Part shown: positions 13,201 through 28,200 of the stretch, piece after piece | How the letters are laid out: each line of letters starts with the position of its first letter | Position numbering within the stretch: position 1 is the stretch's first letter | Source: Sarcocystis neurona | Lineage: Eukaryota; Apicomplexa; Conoidasida; Eucoccidiorida; Sarcocystidae | Length of the DNA: 64,000 bases | Assembly (NCBI GenBank): GCA_000727475.1 | Contig: KL647297.1 | Coordinates: 953,280 to 1,017,279, forward strand | Reading direction: 5' to 3' | Notes under the pieces: generated by a model | Databases searched by the model: none | What the model was told of the DNA's origin: nothing | What the model saw: only the letters and a program-made list of their open reading frames with translations | Program-made: the position numbers and the translations under genes

Positions 13201-16200
13201 GGCCGAGCCGCTCCTGCCTCCGCTGCAGTTTTTGTCGTTTTATCCTCCTACGCTGCTGCCGCTCGGCCAGGCGCTCCCGAGCAAATGCCGATGAAGGCGA
13301 AGAAGGAAAAACAGATGGGCCACTGCGCGTCCTGCCGCCATCAGAGTGCACTCCTTCATTCGGCAGTCCATCCCCTTCGTGGCGGTTCTCCGCTGCTGCA
13401 GTTCTCCCTTCTCCATTCCCACAAGCTACTGCCTCTCCTGCTGCTGTTTCTGCTGCTGCCGCAGTGCCTGCCGTTGCTGCTGCTGCTGATACCGTTGCGC
13501 CTCTCTGTGCTGCTGATTCTGCCTGTGCGGCTACGAGGCCTCTAGCATCCCCTCCCGCTGCTGCCCCAGTATCTGCGCCTTTTCGTATAATTTCTACCGC
13601 GACACGCGCGCCTGTTTCTCCATCGCCTGCAGCTGCTTTTGCAGTTGCCGCAGAGAGACCATCGTCTGCTGTTGCTGTTGCTGTAAGTGCTGCTGTTGCT
13701 GTTACTGCTGCTGCTTCTACTGTTGACGCTGCTGCTGTTGATGCTGCTGCTGTTGTTACTGCTGCTGCTGCTGTTGCTGCTAGTGCAGTGGCGCCTTTAC
13801 GACTCTCTTCCATCAAACTAAACAAGTGTGCGCCGCACGCATCACCGTCCCTTCCTACACAAACTTCTTGCAATCTTTTCAGGCTGCCGCTGCTGAACTT
13901 CCCGCTTATTTCTCTACTGCTCCTGCTGCGGCTCTCCTCGCTCGCGGTACGTCTGCCGTGCTCGTGACTGCCGTTCTGTTGCCCTCCCCTGGTGCTGCTG
14001 TTGCAGTCTTCACGGCTGCTGCTGCTGCAACTCTCCCGGTAAAACACGCTGCAGCCGCTGTTGTTGTTGCTGCTGCTGCTGCAGCCGCTAGAACCGCAGC
14101 TTCTGCCTGCCTCTCGCACTCTGCTGCTGCTGCTGCTGTTTCCCCTACAGCAGCTTCTCTGCTGCTGCTCCTGCAGCACCTCCTGCTGCTGCAGGTACAG
14201 CTCCTCCTGCTGCTTCTCGCTCCCGCTGCGGCAGTTCTGCTGCTGCTGGTGCAGACTAGGCCCTCCTTTCCTTCTCTCAGCACGAAAAGGAGACAGCAGC
14301 AACGCCTCACGTTCTGCTGCTGCTGCTCCCGCTGCTCGTACGGGGAGAGTCTGCTGTGTACTGCGCTGTAGCGAAGACGTTTGCTGCAGCGTCGGCAGCC
14401 GCCGCGACGGTTGCTGCAGATAATTTTGTTGCTGCAGCTGCTGTTGCGTGTCGGCCCCTTCCCTCAGCCTCCACTTCTCGACCGCCGCAAATGTCTGCCC
14501 TACGAAACCTGCTGCGAAGTGGTGGTGCTGTTGCTCTGCCTCCTGCTGCTGCGCTTGGAGCCGCTGTTCCTGCTCCTGCTGCGGTGGCTGCTCGTGCTGC
14601 ATTCCTTCACATTGGCGTCCTGCCAGTTGTCTTTGTCCCTGTAGCTGCTGCTGCTGCTCCGGCCTCTGATGCTTCTCCTCTCCGCGCTGCTGCGGCCGCG
14701 CCTCTCTGTTTTGTTGCTGCCGCTGCTGCACTTGCTGTTTGTCTTGCCTCTGTTGCTGCTGCTGCTGCTGATCGAGAAGCTCCTGCTGAAGCGGCTGCAG
14801 AATCTGCTTCTGCCGCGGCTGCTGCGGGACCGCGTGAGAAGCAGCAGTGGCGTCTCGGCCCGCCGGAGAAGCAGCAGCGCGGACGACAGCAGCAGCAGCA
14901 GCAGAAGCGCAGGAAACTGAGGAGCAGGAAGAAGAGAGCGCAGAAGCCGTGGGGCGAGGACGAAAAGAATGACACAAATACTGAGCAGAAGGGAAGTGGG
15001 AAGAAAGTAACTTTCTGCGCAGGGTTTTGAGTCTTGAAAGAAGATCCCCCAGAGAACCGCATGCAAGAAATTCAGTCACCACGTGTACACAGCCCCCTCT
15101 GCTGCTGCTGCTGCAGTACGTCCCCAGGCAGGGTACTACAAAGCACGGCAGTCTGCAGCGCGTCTCTAACAAAAGGGATGTTTGTCTCGTTCGACGAGAA
15201 AAGAACTGGGTAAAAGCAAGAGCTTGCTTCTTCTCATATTCTCCTTCTTCTCGGCAATGGCACCCCTTCTCCTCCTTCTCCCCCAACGCCGGCTTACGCT
15301 TCTGCTGCTGATTTTCCTTCTCGTCCTGTTGCTGCTGCTTTTCGTTCTCCTGCTGCTGCTGTTTTTCCTTCTGCTGCTGCTGCTTATCCTTCTCTTGCTG
15401 CAGCTGCTGCTGCTCGTGCTGCTCTTGTTGATTCGGGCTGACTGGCTTTTGCTCCTCAGAGCGTGCCTGGTGCTGCTGCTGCTGCTGGCCTCGCCGCTGC
15501 AGCTGATTTTCTTTGTCTTCCTTCTGCGAGAGCGGCGGTTTCTGCTGCTGCCGTTCCGCCTGCGGCCGGGACTCGTGCGCCGGCCCCCGCTGCTGCTGCT
15601 GCCGTCGCTCCTGCTGGCTTGCATGTGGCTGCTTCTGTTGCTGCTGCGCCTGTTGCTGCTGCTGCGCCTGTTGCTGCTGTGCCTGCTGCTGCTGCGCCTG
15701 CTGCTGCTGCAGCTGCAACACTTGCAACGCCTCAGAAATATTCGGCTGCATCTGCTGCAGCACAGACCGAAAGTACACACGTGCGTTGGGGCTTGCAGTA
15801 ACTCCTGCTGTGGCGGCTTCGGCAGATGAACTTGGCAGTACTTTTCTTGTGTCACCCCCCCATGAAGCAGCTGCTGCTGTCTCCCATGCTGCTGAAGAAG
15901 ATTCGTCCTTCGCCTCCCCCTTCTCTTGCTTTGCTGCTGCTTCTCCCTCGACAGCCCGATGACTCGTTGCTGCCGCTGAGGCTATCTCTCCTGCTTCCCC
16001 TTGGACCTGCAGCCGCACATGCAAAAGTCGGCAGGCAGCAGCTGCTGCTGCGGCCTGTGCTTTCTCCTCCTGATGCAGTTCTTCTCTGGCAGGCCCATCG
16101 CCCTGCGACGCTACTGCGGTCTCTCCTGCTGCTGCTGTTGCAGCAACAGAAGCAGCACATACAGCAGCAGCTGCTGCAACAGTGCCAGCAGCAGTGTCCG

Positions 16201-19200
16201 AAGTTGTGAGAACAGCAGCAGCAAGTGGATCGGGAACAGCAGTAGCAGTCGCAGGACCGGCGGTACGGATGACGGCAGTACCGACGTCAGTAGCAGCAGC
16301 AGCACTAGCAGCAGCAGCACTAGCAGCGGCAAGAGGAGCAGCAGCAGCTGCAGCAGCAGCAGTAGAGGCGAAGGCTGCCGCATGGGAGTGCTGTTGCAAA
16401 AACTGTCGCACAGGGCAGACAAAAGGCGCGTAGGCCGCAGCAGCGGCCAGCAGCAACAGGGAGCCTGGGCAACAGCAGCAGCAAAGAAGTGCGTGTGGGG
16501 CGCGCGGGGACGTGAAAGCAGATAGAAACCACGGGTAGAAAGAAGCAGAAGAAGGGGGAGAAGCTGGAGCAGCAGACGAAGAACAAGAAAGAGAAGCAGC
16601 AGCAGTAGAAGATGAACAAGAAGGATACCACGAAGAAGAAGAAGACGGAAGGGAAGAGGCGGGACAGGAAGGCATTCTTCGACGGCGCGAAGGGACGGAG
16701 CGCTGAAACTCTTTCAACAAGGGGGAAGACGAAGAGGGGACGAAATTATCAGCAGATGCGCCTGGTACTGCAGCAGAGAAGAATCTCTGAGCAGGCAGCA
16801 ACAGCGTTTCGCACGCAGCCGGGGGAGAGTTATAAAAGGCGGCAGCGCCTTGCAAGCAGCAGCAAGTCACTTTGTACGTCTGCAAAGAAAAGCAAACCAG
16901 CCGCAGCAACAACGCCGGCAGCGCGCTCTCAGGAACTTCCACGTATCACTACACACATACACATACATACATATATACATTTATGGATGTATATATATAT
17001 ATGTGTACAGAGGGAAGAAGAAGAACGTATTCCCTGAAAAAACGTAAAAAGTAACAGCAGGAGACGTTGATGAGGACGAACAAGCAGAGAACAAAAACGG
17101 GAAAGGGACACCTCTGAGATGAAGAGAAGGAAGCGAAAAAGAGACACCACAAAGTTAGACAAACGTATACACATATATAGACACATGTACGTATGTATGT
17201 GTGACACACACGTATACGAATGTACGTATATATATATGAGTTCGTCTATATATGTACGTAGATACAGCAGCCAGTAGAAGGATTAGTAGAGACCGAGGGG
17301 GAGATAGACCGGCAGGCAGGTCGGTTGGTCGGCAGGTCTGCTCTTCTCTTCGTTTTCAGCGTCGAGGAAAAAACAGAGAAAAGGTAACTTATTTACGTGT
17401 AGACAGGGGAGGGTCCTCTGCCTTTCCCTGCAGCAAAAGAGACAAAAAACGGGAGAAGACGAGGGGAGGGCAGACGAGACACGCGAACGTGTCTGCCCCT
17501 GCTGGGGCTCTGCACACTCCACACAAAAACCACGAGAAAAGTATTCTCACACACACAGATGGAGAGGGAAACTTGGCTCATAAACACACACACACACACA
17601 CACAGACGGAGGGGACCGAAGAAACTTCCTTCCCAAAAAAACAAGAAGATATATATGTGTGTTTGTATCTGTACACACACACACAGAAAGAGAAATCAAC
17701 ACATATATATACATATATATATATGTGTGTCTGTGTGCCTGCATGCATGTACACACAGAGACGCAGAACGAGGTAGAAGTTTTGTCGCCTTTTCAATACG
17801 TGGATACATATATGTGGGTGTATGTGTCCGGATATATTATATATACTTGGACGCTTATATATACAGGCAATGACTCCGCCTTTCTATCTCTACGCCTATT
17901 TATATATGTTTGTACGAAGTTATATAGAGAGCGGGTAGACAAAGATCAACGCATTTGCAGGGTTGTCCTCTCGTTCCTGCGTAGGGCTGCTGTCGCCCTT
18001 GCTGCTGCTTTCTCTGCTGCTGCTGTTCTACCTGCTGTTGCTGCTTTGCCTGCGACTGCTGCTCTACCTGCTGCTGCTGCTTTTCCTGCTGCCGCTGTTC
18101 TCCTCGCCGCTGCTAGTGGAACCGCTGCTGCTACCCGAGCTGCTGCTGCGCCTGCTTGCGCTCCTGCAGGGGAAACTTGAGAGTACTGCAGCAGCTGCTG
18201 CGTCTGTTGCTGTTGCTGTTGCTGGTGGAACGGATGAGGCGCTCCTGCTGTTCGTTTTCTGCTGCTGCTCCTGCGGCGCGCGCTGCAACATTCTGCTGCT
18301 GCTGCTTCGGGCCGTGCCCCTGCAGCCCCTTCTCTCCCCACACATATTTCTTTCCCTACTCTTACTTCTTTTGCCCTTCTTATTTCTGCGGCTGCTGCAC
18401 ACACGTCTGCTGCTACCTCTCATACTTCTGCTGCAGCTAGTGCGCCTCCTGCCTCTCTTTCGAATGTGCTGCTGTGCCGCTTTTTCCTCCTGCTGCTGTT
18501 GCTGTTCTTCTTCTGTTGCTGCTGTTGCTGTCGCTTTTCCTGCCGCTGCTGTTGCTCTTCCTCCTGCCGCTGCTGTTGCTCTGCCTCCTGCCTCTGCTGT
18601 AGTTCTTCCTCCTGCTGCTGCTGGTGCTCTTCTTCCTGCGGCTGCTGCTCTCTTCCTCCTGCGGCTGCTGTTGCTACTCCTGTTGCGGCTATTGCTGCTC
18701 CTGCTGCTGCTCTTGTTCTTTCTGCTGCGGCTGTTGCTCTTCCTCCTGGGGCTTCCGCTAGGCCTGCTGCNNNNNNNNNNNNNNNNNNNNNNNNNNNNNN
18801 NNNNNNNNNNNNNNNNNNNNNNNNNNNNNNNNNNNNNNNNNNNNNNNNNNNNNNNNNNNNNNNNNNNNNNNNNNNNNNNNNNNNNNNNNNNNNNNNNNNN
18901 NNNNNNNNNNNNNNNNNNNNNNNNNNNNNNNNNNNNNNNNNNNNNNNNNNNNNNNNNNNNNNNNNNNNNNNNNNNNNNNNNNNNNNNNNNNNNNNNNNNN
19001 NNNNNNNNNNNNNNNNNNNNNNNNNNNNNNNNNNNNNNNNNNNNNNNNNNNNNNNNNNNNNNNNNNNNNNNNNNNNNNNNNNNNNNNNNNNNNNNNNNNN
19101 NNNNNNNNNNNNNNNNNNNNNNNNNNNNNNNNNNNNNNNNNNNNNNNNNNNNNNNNNNNNNNNNNNNNNNNNNNNNNNNNNNNNNNNNNNNNNNNNNNNN

Positions 19201-22200
19201 NNNNNNNNNNNNNNNNNNNNNNNNNNNNNNNNNNNNNNNNNNNNNNNNNNNNNNNNNNNNNNNNNNNNNNNNNNNNNNNNNNNNNNNNNNNNNNNNNNNN
19301 NNNNNNNNNNNNNNNNNNNNNNNNNNNNNNNNNNNNGTCCTGCCGTTGATGTTGCCGTTCCTGCTGTTGCTGTTCAAGCAATGAATTTAAGTGCTGCTAC
19401 TGCAGCTGCAGTCGTAGAGGAAAGTACCTTGAGCTCTGCAGCAAGCTGGTAGCGGTTGGCCTTGATAACTTCGTCCAAATGATGAGCAACGTCGAAGCAG
19501 CCCACTTGGACTTCCTGCAACGTGCATGCAAAAATGGAGCAGCACCAGCAGCGGTAGCATCAGCAGCAGTAGCGGCAGCAGCGGCCACAGCAGCAGCAGC
19601 AACAGCAACAGAAGATGTAGTCTATCTTCTCTGTGTGTGCGTGTATGTGTATGTGTGTCCCGCTACAAACATGTATATATACATGTAGGACTGTAGGCGT
19701 TCATATCAATATCAGCGCGAGAGAAGAAAAGAAAAAAAAACCTCTCCCAAGTAAAACGGGAAACGAACACACACACAGACACACACACACACACACACTC
19801 ACACACAGAGACAAACATGTAAGAGTACATATACGTGCACGTATACTTGCGTGCTGCTCAGTAATAGTCACATACACATAGGCATGCATATATACGTATA
19901 CACATCTGGAGAGAGAGAGAGAGAGCTGCATATTTGTGGGTTTCTCTGCGTCTGTCTTTGCCCGTTGGTGTAGATTTGCTTGCATGTATATCGAGACACA
20001 TATATGTCTCTCCCAAGTGGGGAAGCTTCACATGTATAAACACATATTTTCATGTATTTCTGCTCGTTACAGCCAGAGAAATCTGCGTGTATATATATAC
20101 ACACATGTTACTGCTCCTCACAAATACCTCACACATACCCTCACATATATATATGTACTTCCGCTCGTCACACACCTATCTATATACGCGTACATATATA
20201 TGTTCCTCGCAAATAGAGAACCGCTACATATATGTATTTCCGTCTGAATTTCGAAGGCGGACACCGCCCTACTCGTCCCCCCCCCCCTACAGACACGCAC
20301 AGTCTGACGCTCTTCCTCCTCGTCGTCTCTGCTGCCCCGCTGTCCCCGTCTCCGTCTCGCGATGCGTCCGCCGTCGCGTCTCCCTCTCTGTGCGCGTGTG
20401 TGCGTGTGTGCGGGAGAAGCACGCAGCAGAATTCCTTCGTCAGCCAAAACAGCATTTCTTTGACGATCGACTTCGACACGTCTTGCTGTTTTCTGTTGGG
20501 CGCCACATTCGTTCGTCGATATTAGCTCCGCCCCCCCCCACAAACGAGTAGATATTCACCTGCTGCTGCATGGACCTACGCATGCATATCTCTTCACATA
20601 CACGTGTATCTCTGCCTCGCGTATATATATGGATATGCAAGCCGACCGGTGGTCTGCGCCTACACGTGCAGTTATATACATGTATACACAAATACATATA
20701 TATGCAGATGAATGGACGCGCTACACGTGCAGTGTGCGCATATATCTATATATGTACAGAGAGAGAGACATATTTTTCACTTGTAGGTCGATGTATGCGT
20801 GCTGATTTTCGTAGACGAAAAGGACTCGATGAAGTGTTGAAGCGACAAATAATGTGGCACTCTCGTCTGGCGTAGGCTTCTCTCAGAACTTGTTGATATT
20901 CAACGCGTCACACCTGCGTCACGGCTGTGCTGCTCCTGCTGCTCTCTCTACGAACTCCTACAATTTCATCCGGAAGTCCCTTTGCAAGTCGTCTCAAGTA
21001 TATACATACATACAAGCTTATATATGTATATATATACATACGTATCTACATGTGTATATACATAGATATACATACAGGCTTGTATGCATATATGTATGTA
21101 TTAATGTATATATATATATGTATATATATACATATGCATCCTCGACCATATATATACGTATATATATACATACACATATACATACACGCTTATATATAGA
21201 CATATACATATATTTGTATATCTACATGTATTAATGTATAAATAATATACATTTATACGTACATATATGTGTATATTTGATTGCGTCCATACATGTACGT
21301 ATATGTGCCTCTCTGCATAGACGTGTAACAGAGACAGGGCGACACAGGGAGAGACGGGGAGACCCACTTTGACGGCGAGTACTACTCCGGAAGTTTTATG
21401 TGTAGCAGCGTAGACGACGGCACTGCGGCCTCTCCCAACGAGGCGACTTTTTCCCCAGCAAAAGTCGCTTCGTTGCATACGGACAAATTCTTCTTTGCTG
21501 TCACTGCTGCTGTTGCTGCTGCTTCTTCTTGCTGCAGCCAGAGCTGCTACTGCCCTCTCCCACGTCTTAATTGCTGCTGCTGCTGCGCCGCATCCGGCCT
21601 CTGCCCCTGCTGCTGCTCTTCGTGGCGCTTCGATTGCCGCAGCTGCTGACGCCGCTGCTGCTGTGCTTCTGCTCCCTGCTGCAGCCTCAATCGCTGTCGC
21701 ATAATCTGCTGCTCCTGTCCTTGCTTCAGCTGCTGCTGCTGCTGCTGGGAGCGCTTCTGCTGGGGTTACTGGTGGTAGTAGCGCTTCAGCTGTTCCTGCA
21801 GCTGCTAGCCCTTCTGCTGCTGCTCCTGCTGATGGGTGCGCTTTTGCCGCTGCTGCTGCTGGTAGCGCTTCTGCTGCTGCTTCTACTGCTAGCACTTCTG
21901 TTACTGTGACGGCTGTAGCGCTTGTTGCTGCTGCAGTAGCTGCTCTACCCCTCTTGCAGGCGGTGGGGGCTACTGGTGTTTGCATGGTATGGCAGCATCC
22001 AGTTCGTTGAAGTATCAGCTCCTTGTCACAGAGTACAAGGTTCTTCTCTCTCTGCTGCTGCTGCTGTTCTTGATCTTGCCGCTCTTCCTTGTCCTGCTGC
22101 TGTTGCTGATTCTGCTGTTGCTGTTCCTGACTCTGCTGCGTTCGGTTCTGTTGCTGCTGTCGGTGGTGCTGTTGTCGCTTCTCGTGTTGCTGCTGTTGCT

Positions 22201-25200
22201 GCTGCGTCTGCTGTTGCTGCCGCGTCTGCTGTAACTCCTGCGACTGCTGCATCTGCTGTGACTGCTGCGTCTGCTGTTGCTGCTCTGTTTGCTGTTGCAG
22301 CTGCGTTTGCTGATGCTGCTGCGTCTGCTGTTGCTGTTTCTCAGTCTGCTGCAAGACGAGGAAAGTTTCTGCTTTTGCCTCGCTGCATATACTCCACGGG
22401 GCACTCGAGAGTCTCGACGAAGCTGCCGTGCCGCTGCACGTCACCAACCGAAATATACTGCTGCTCCTTGTCTCTTCCAGCTGCTGCTCCTCCTGCTGCT
22501 GTTGCCGCTGCCCCTTCTGCTGTTGCTGCTGCTCCTTCTGCTGTTGCTGCTGCCCCTGTTGCTGCTCCTGCTGCTGCAGCTGCTGCTCCTCCTGCTGTTG
22601 CTGCTGTTCCTTCTGCTGTCGCTCCGCCTCCATGTCCTCCTGTTGGGAGTGCTGTCTACGCCGTTGGCACTTTTTCTCCTGCTGCTGGTGCTTCTCCTCC
22701 CCGTTCGGCTGCTGCTTCTCCGTATGCTGCTGCATTCCCTGCTGTTGCTGCTCCAGAGCCAACGGCCCTTTGCTCAGGTCCTCCTGCTGCCGCTCCAACT
22801 GTCTCTGCCTCTGCTGCTGCAGCAACTCCTGCTGCTGCTGTTGCCCCACATACATCACAGCACTGCTGTGAACGGTTCCACTTCTCGCTGAAGATCCGCA
22901 AGACATAAAAGGGGGGAGGACTGGCTGCTCTCGCGGTATCGTCGCAGCATAAAAAGACCGCCTCTCTGCAGCTCTCCCCAATGCTGCTGTTGCTGCTCGT
23001 GCCGCTGCTTGTGCTGCTGCTTTTGCTACTGCTAGGTCTTTTGCTGCTTCTCCTGTTGCTGCCGTTCCTGTTGCTGCTGCTGTCTCTGTTCCTGCTGTTG
23101 CTGCTGGTGGTGTTGCCGCTGCAGGTTCCGGGAACTGCTGTATGTGGACGCTGAAATTTCGAGCCGCTTCAGCAGCAGAAGGCTGTCCGAAGGTTTTTTG
23201 CGTAGCAGCTGCAATACGAGCATGTCTGTCTTTCCTTTGTGCCGCTGGTAGACCAGCACTCCCGCGTGTGGTTGCTGTAGAGATCTTTTCTTTTGCTGCT
23301 GCTCCTGCTGCTGCTAGCACTGCGGCGGCCCAGTGTCTACACATCGTTGCCTCTTCTGCTGTTGCTGACGCAGAAGGAAACACAGAGGCTCCAGCTGCTG
23401 CTGTTGCTGCAGTCACCGGTTGCCCATCTCCTTCTACCGTCCCTACTGCAGCAAGATTCTCAAGCTCTGCTGCTGCTGCAGCCGTGGGGCGGAGGCACAC
23501 GTCTGCTGTATCTGTCTCATGAAAGCGAAGTTGTGGGGTGGTGTGGGGAAGTTCGAGTGTCTCGCGAGACACTCGGGAGGGGCGTTCTTCTGCTGTCTTG
23601 GTGCCACGGGAGCTTCCCGTCTTCTTTTTCTCGGCGTCCGATAGAGGAAAACACGAAGAAGAAGAAAATGCAGAGGACACACCAAGAAGAGAATAAGAAG
23701 AAAAACCACTTGGAGAAGGCAAAGAAGATAAAGAACGAAAACAGGCTGGGGGGGAAGTCGACACTTCGGAAGAAGAAGACCTAGCAAGAGGACTAGCAGG
23801 AGGAAGGCAAGGAACTGCAGCAGCTGCTGTTGGAGGACCACTTCTAGAAGGAAGGAACCCGCAGGAGTTCGTGCAGGGAGAAAACGAAGAAAAAACACAC
23901 ATCGAAGAAGAAGAAGTTGAGGGAAACAGAGAGAGGACGGTTTCGTGGGGAGAAGGAGACAGCGGGATCTTTGCAGCAGCAGCAGCAGCACTTGTGGACT
24001 GCGGTTGACTTGAAAATGCTCCTACGGCTGCTGTGGCAGAAGTGCGTCCTGCTGCAGCATTGAAAGAAGGAGCTCCTGCTGCAGCAGCTGCAGCAAAGAA
24101 AGGACAAGATGGTTGAGCAACAGATCCCTGAGAGTGCAGCGCTGTAGCAGAAGAGTGGCTTTTGTCTGGAGCAGAAAAAGCCCAGCAATTTCTACTATGC
24201 ACGCCTGCAGGACATGCTGCCGCCGCGTGCAAATTACTTGCTGCAGCAGGTGGCTCAGCAGCGGCGGCAGTGGACGACTGTGTGGGGTTTGCCGCTGCAG
24301 CAGGAAACGACGGCTGCAACATTTCTGCTGCAGGCGGCCGAGTAAGTGGAGCCGCAGGACCCGAGTAGCCGAAGGCACGTACGTCAGAACACCTCGCACT
24401 AGCAGCAACAGCACCTGGAAGGGACACCGCAGCAGCAGCAGCAGTAGGGAAGTGCGTTGTCTGCGTCGTTTTCTCAGACCGTCGAGTATCGGCAAGGGAA
24501 AGAGGAGAAACAGGAGGGACGACATTTGCTGCTGCTGCTGCTGCAGAAGGAGGAGAGCGATGGGGAGAGAGAGAAGCTGGGCTTGCTGCAGCCGAGAGGG
24601 AAACGACTGCTGCAGCAGCAGCATTGCGTCGCAGCAACGCGACGGATGAATGCCGCCGCCCCGAGGAAGGGGAAACTGCAAGACGGGTTGCTTCTCGGTG
24701 AGGAATTGCTGCTGCTTCTGTCGTACGTAGTGGAAGAAAAGCCGCTGGAGGAACTGCTCCGGGCGAAGACGGGGCTGCTGCCGCTGCTGCTGCCGAGAGA
24801 GAGACTGCTGCTGCAGGAGTGCTGCAGCGTTTAGCAGGGGACTTTGTTGCTGCTGCTTCATGAAGAATTGAAAGCGAAGCTGCGAGAGAGGGAGAGGGCG
24901 CTGGGTTGGATACATTCGTAGGGGAAGAGCCTGTTGGAGTGACCGGGAAAGCAGCAGCTGTCTGCTGGGCAGGGAAAGAAGCAGCAGCGAGATGTGCAGC
25001 AGCAAAGTCTCTCCGCCAAGGTGTGGGGTCGAGCGTGCAGCTTCCTGCTCCCCCACACGACACGTTTCCTTCGTCAGCAGGTAAAACGTCCGAGAGAGAA
25101 GAACGAGAAGCAGCAGCAACATCTTTTGATGCGGCTCCCGCTACTGGGCTGGCTGCTGCTGCTGCTGAGGTAGGCGCGACAAATGGGGTATCTGCTGCTG

Positions 25201-28200
25201 CAGAAGAAGAAGCAGCCGCAGCAGCATGCCGGGCGGGTGGAGGAGGAAAAGCAGCAGACGCAGGATAGCGTTCCGCCCCGCACGATAGAAAACGCGGCCG
25301 TCCTGTTGCTGTGGCTGCATCTCCGCTTGCTGCTGCTGCTGCGGTCGCAGCTGCCAGAGCATCTCGACCGCTTGTTCCGCACAACTTTGCTTCCTCACCT
25401 GCTGCTCGACGGACAACACATCCAGTGCAGGCAGAAGAAGAAGCTGCTGCCCGAGTAGCTGCTCCTGCTCCAGCAGAAGAACAGGGAAAACGAAAAGAAG
25501 GAGGAGAGGGCGAAGATGCATGAGCAGGAGGAGAAGGACGGCCGTGTGGTAGATGAGAACTAAGTCGTGGCGGTAGTGCTGCTGCCTCGGGAAAAGGACA
25601 CATGGAGGCTGCTGCGTCAGAGTTCGTGGAGTCTGCCCCAGAAGAGGAAACATATTTTTTCTTGTAAAACGCCTGAGCTGCCGAAGAAGGAGACTTTTTG
25701 CTTCCTGTGGCCGACTGATACTCTTCCGCAGCAGCAAAACTTCCCAGAAGGCCTGGCACTACACAAGTACTCCGCCGAGACGCTCCTCTCCCTCTCTTCG
25801 GAGACCCTGCTGCACTGCTACACGAAGGGAGAACAGGAGCAGCAGCGGAGCCCGACGCGGCAGCAGCAGCAGCAGCAGGACGATATGAAGAAGCAGCGTC
25901 TTCTCTAGGCAGACGTAGAACAGCAAGAGGGGGAGGAGTATCTGCTGCTGCGGTAGCAGCAAGATAGAAAGGAGCTGCAGAAGGACACGCAGCTGATGAT
26001 ACTTTTTCTCCTGCAGCAAAAGCGTGTGAGCGTGGCTTCCTGGGAGGTGGCAAGAGCTGTGCTGCAGCAGCAACACTGCGACGACTGGCGCTAGCTGCTT
26101 GCTTCTCTTTTAACGCTGATGCAAACACGGGAGAGAGGGCGTCTGCTGCTGCTGTGCTGGCTTGGGGGACGACTACTCCTGCTGCCGGGTCTTCGCAGAC
26201 TTCTGCTGCTGGACCTGTTTCACACGCTGCTGCAGACGAAGAAAGAGACGCTGCTGCTCTAACGACGGACGCTGCTCTAACGAAGGCTGCTTCTGTTCTA
26301 GCGACGTGTGCTGCTGCTCTGACGACGGGTGCTGCTGTTGCTGCTGCTCTTGCTGCTGCTCTTGCTGCTGCTGCCTTCTCGGGAAGTGGTGAAGTTTCTG
26401 CAACAGGAAAATGTTCAGCGGTTCCGAGCGACAGAGAGGCACCGGCTGTATGACTCGAAGAAGAAGAAGAAGAAAAAGAAGACGTCTTCTCTTTTAAACG
26501 CATGCAATCTGCTGCTGGTGTGGGGCTCATGTGACCACATGAAGGAGCTGCTGCGTCGCCGACTTCCTTGGCGTTTGGTTCAAAGCGGGATGCAGACGTG
26601 AAGCATGGGCGTGTTGCAGCAGCAGCCGCAGCAGCTAAAGGAGAGCGGGGATGGGCAGTGCCAGTAGACGTGGCACCCCTAGACGCAGCACAAGGAACTG
26701 CTGCTGCTGTTGTTGTCGTAGCAGGGATGTACACACCACGCGCAACGGTCGCAGCAGTTTCGGCGAGAAGAGGAAGAGAAGGACAAGCAGAAAGACAAAG
26801 AGGAGAAGAAGATGGAGAAGAAGGAGGTGGTGCAGAAGTCGCAGCAGCAGAAAGGAGAGGACTAACAGCAGTCTGGGTAGCAACAGCAGCAGCAGAGGAC
26901 GTGTACGGTGTCGTAACAGCAGCAGCGTTTGTGGGGTCTGCTGCAGCAGCAGGGGGGGGAGAGGGCGAAGAGCAGAGAGACAAGACTGCAGCATCAGCTG
27001 GCTGCCTGGCGCACTGCAGCATGCCACCAAAAGCTTCAGCGGCAAAGCGATAGGCAGCTTTCTTGAAGGAGTCGTGCGGTAGAGAAACGCACGCAGGCAG
27101 CAACAAAGAGGCTGCTGCAGCAGCAGATGCAGAACCCGCTGCAGCAGCCCGTGCAGGACGAAGGCGACGCGATCGACGGAGCAGGAAGTGTTGCGCGTCA
27201 GCAGCAGAAGAACCACCGCTGCTCCTCTTTGCAGCACTTGCTGCTGCAGAGTAACTGCTGCCGCAGGACGAGGAACAGAAAGAGGAGGAGGAGTTGACAC
27301 AGGCTTCTCTAGTGCTGCTAGAACGGCTGCGTCGCTCAACAGCAGTTCGCGTATAGCAGCTACCTGTAGAGGCACCTGCAGGAGCATGGCTAGCCGTACA
27401 CTCCGCAGCCTGCTGGTTGGCAGGACGCTGGTATGCCGCTTCAGTTGGCACCTGGCTAGCTGCTGAAGATTCGTGTATACATGCGCCTGCAGGAAATCGC
27501 CGTCCCGCTGCAGGGGAGTGGCCGTCTGTGTCTGTGGCGTCTTCAGCAGGCCGTTGACGAGCTGAGCCCGTCGTATTGATGTCCTCGGACTGCCCAGCTC
27601 TGCAAGTGAGAGGAGAAGAAGAAACGGAAGAGGAAGTCGGAGGATCGAGAGCTGCGGAGAACGTTGGAGCGTCTGGCTCAGAGGCAGCAGCAGCAGCAGG
27701 GAAGGGCGATACGAGTGCTCCTGCTGCTGCTGTCATTTCTTGGCCTTCCTCGTCGCCACCAAGCCGAGAAGGACATTCCTCGTCCACACGGAGAACAGCA
27801 GCAGCAGCGGCATCGTTCGTCTGCGCTACGTCTCCCCGGCAGCTGCGGCTTTTAGAACAGCAGCAGTCTCTTTCCGCAGCAGCTGTGCGAAGAGGAGGAG
27901 GAGCAGGAGCAGCAGCAGCAGCAGCAGAGCCGACGTCTGTACTCGCAGGAGCAGCAACAGGACCCGAGGCAGCTGCAAGACTTTCGCGTGCAGCAGCACA
28001 AGAGGCGACGGATTCCCTCGCAGCCGAGGAGGTGTCACAGGCTTCTGCACCTCCACACAAAGCAGCAGCTTCGTAGACGGCAGCAGTGTCAAAATAAGTG
28101 CCAGAGGCAACCACGTTGAAGGCAGCAGCAGAAACAGGAGCTTCACACACTGCAGAGGCAACAGCAGCAGTAAGTGACCCAGGAAAGGCTCCTTGCTGCG

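Noticed and set aside
13110..13967. 285-codon plus-strand Ala/Ser/Leu frame
   Set aside because: Shadow of kinase exon 3, which is supported by phase-matched joins on the minus strand.
15206..16942. Upstream extension of kinase exon 3 (Gln/Lys/Glu-rich frame)
   Set aside because: Open by composition. The acceptor at 15205 gives a normal alpha-C to beta-4 link, so I placed the exon start there, though an alternative exon remains possible.
20914..20979. Possible 66-base kinase mini-exon ([12 protein letters not shown] and onward) with CAG/GTGTGA donor
   Set aside because: Phase-compatible, but its acceptor is poor, and direct joining of exons 1 and 2 gives the typical AVKEV sequence.
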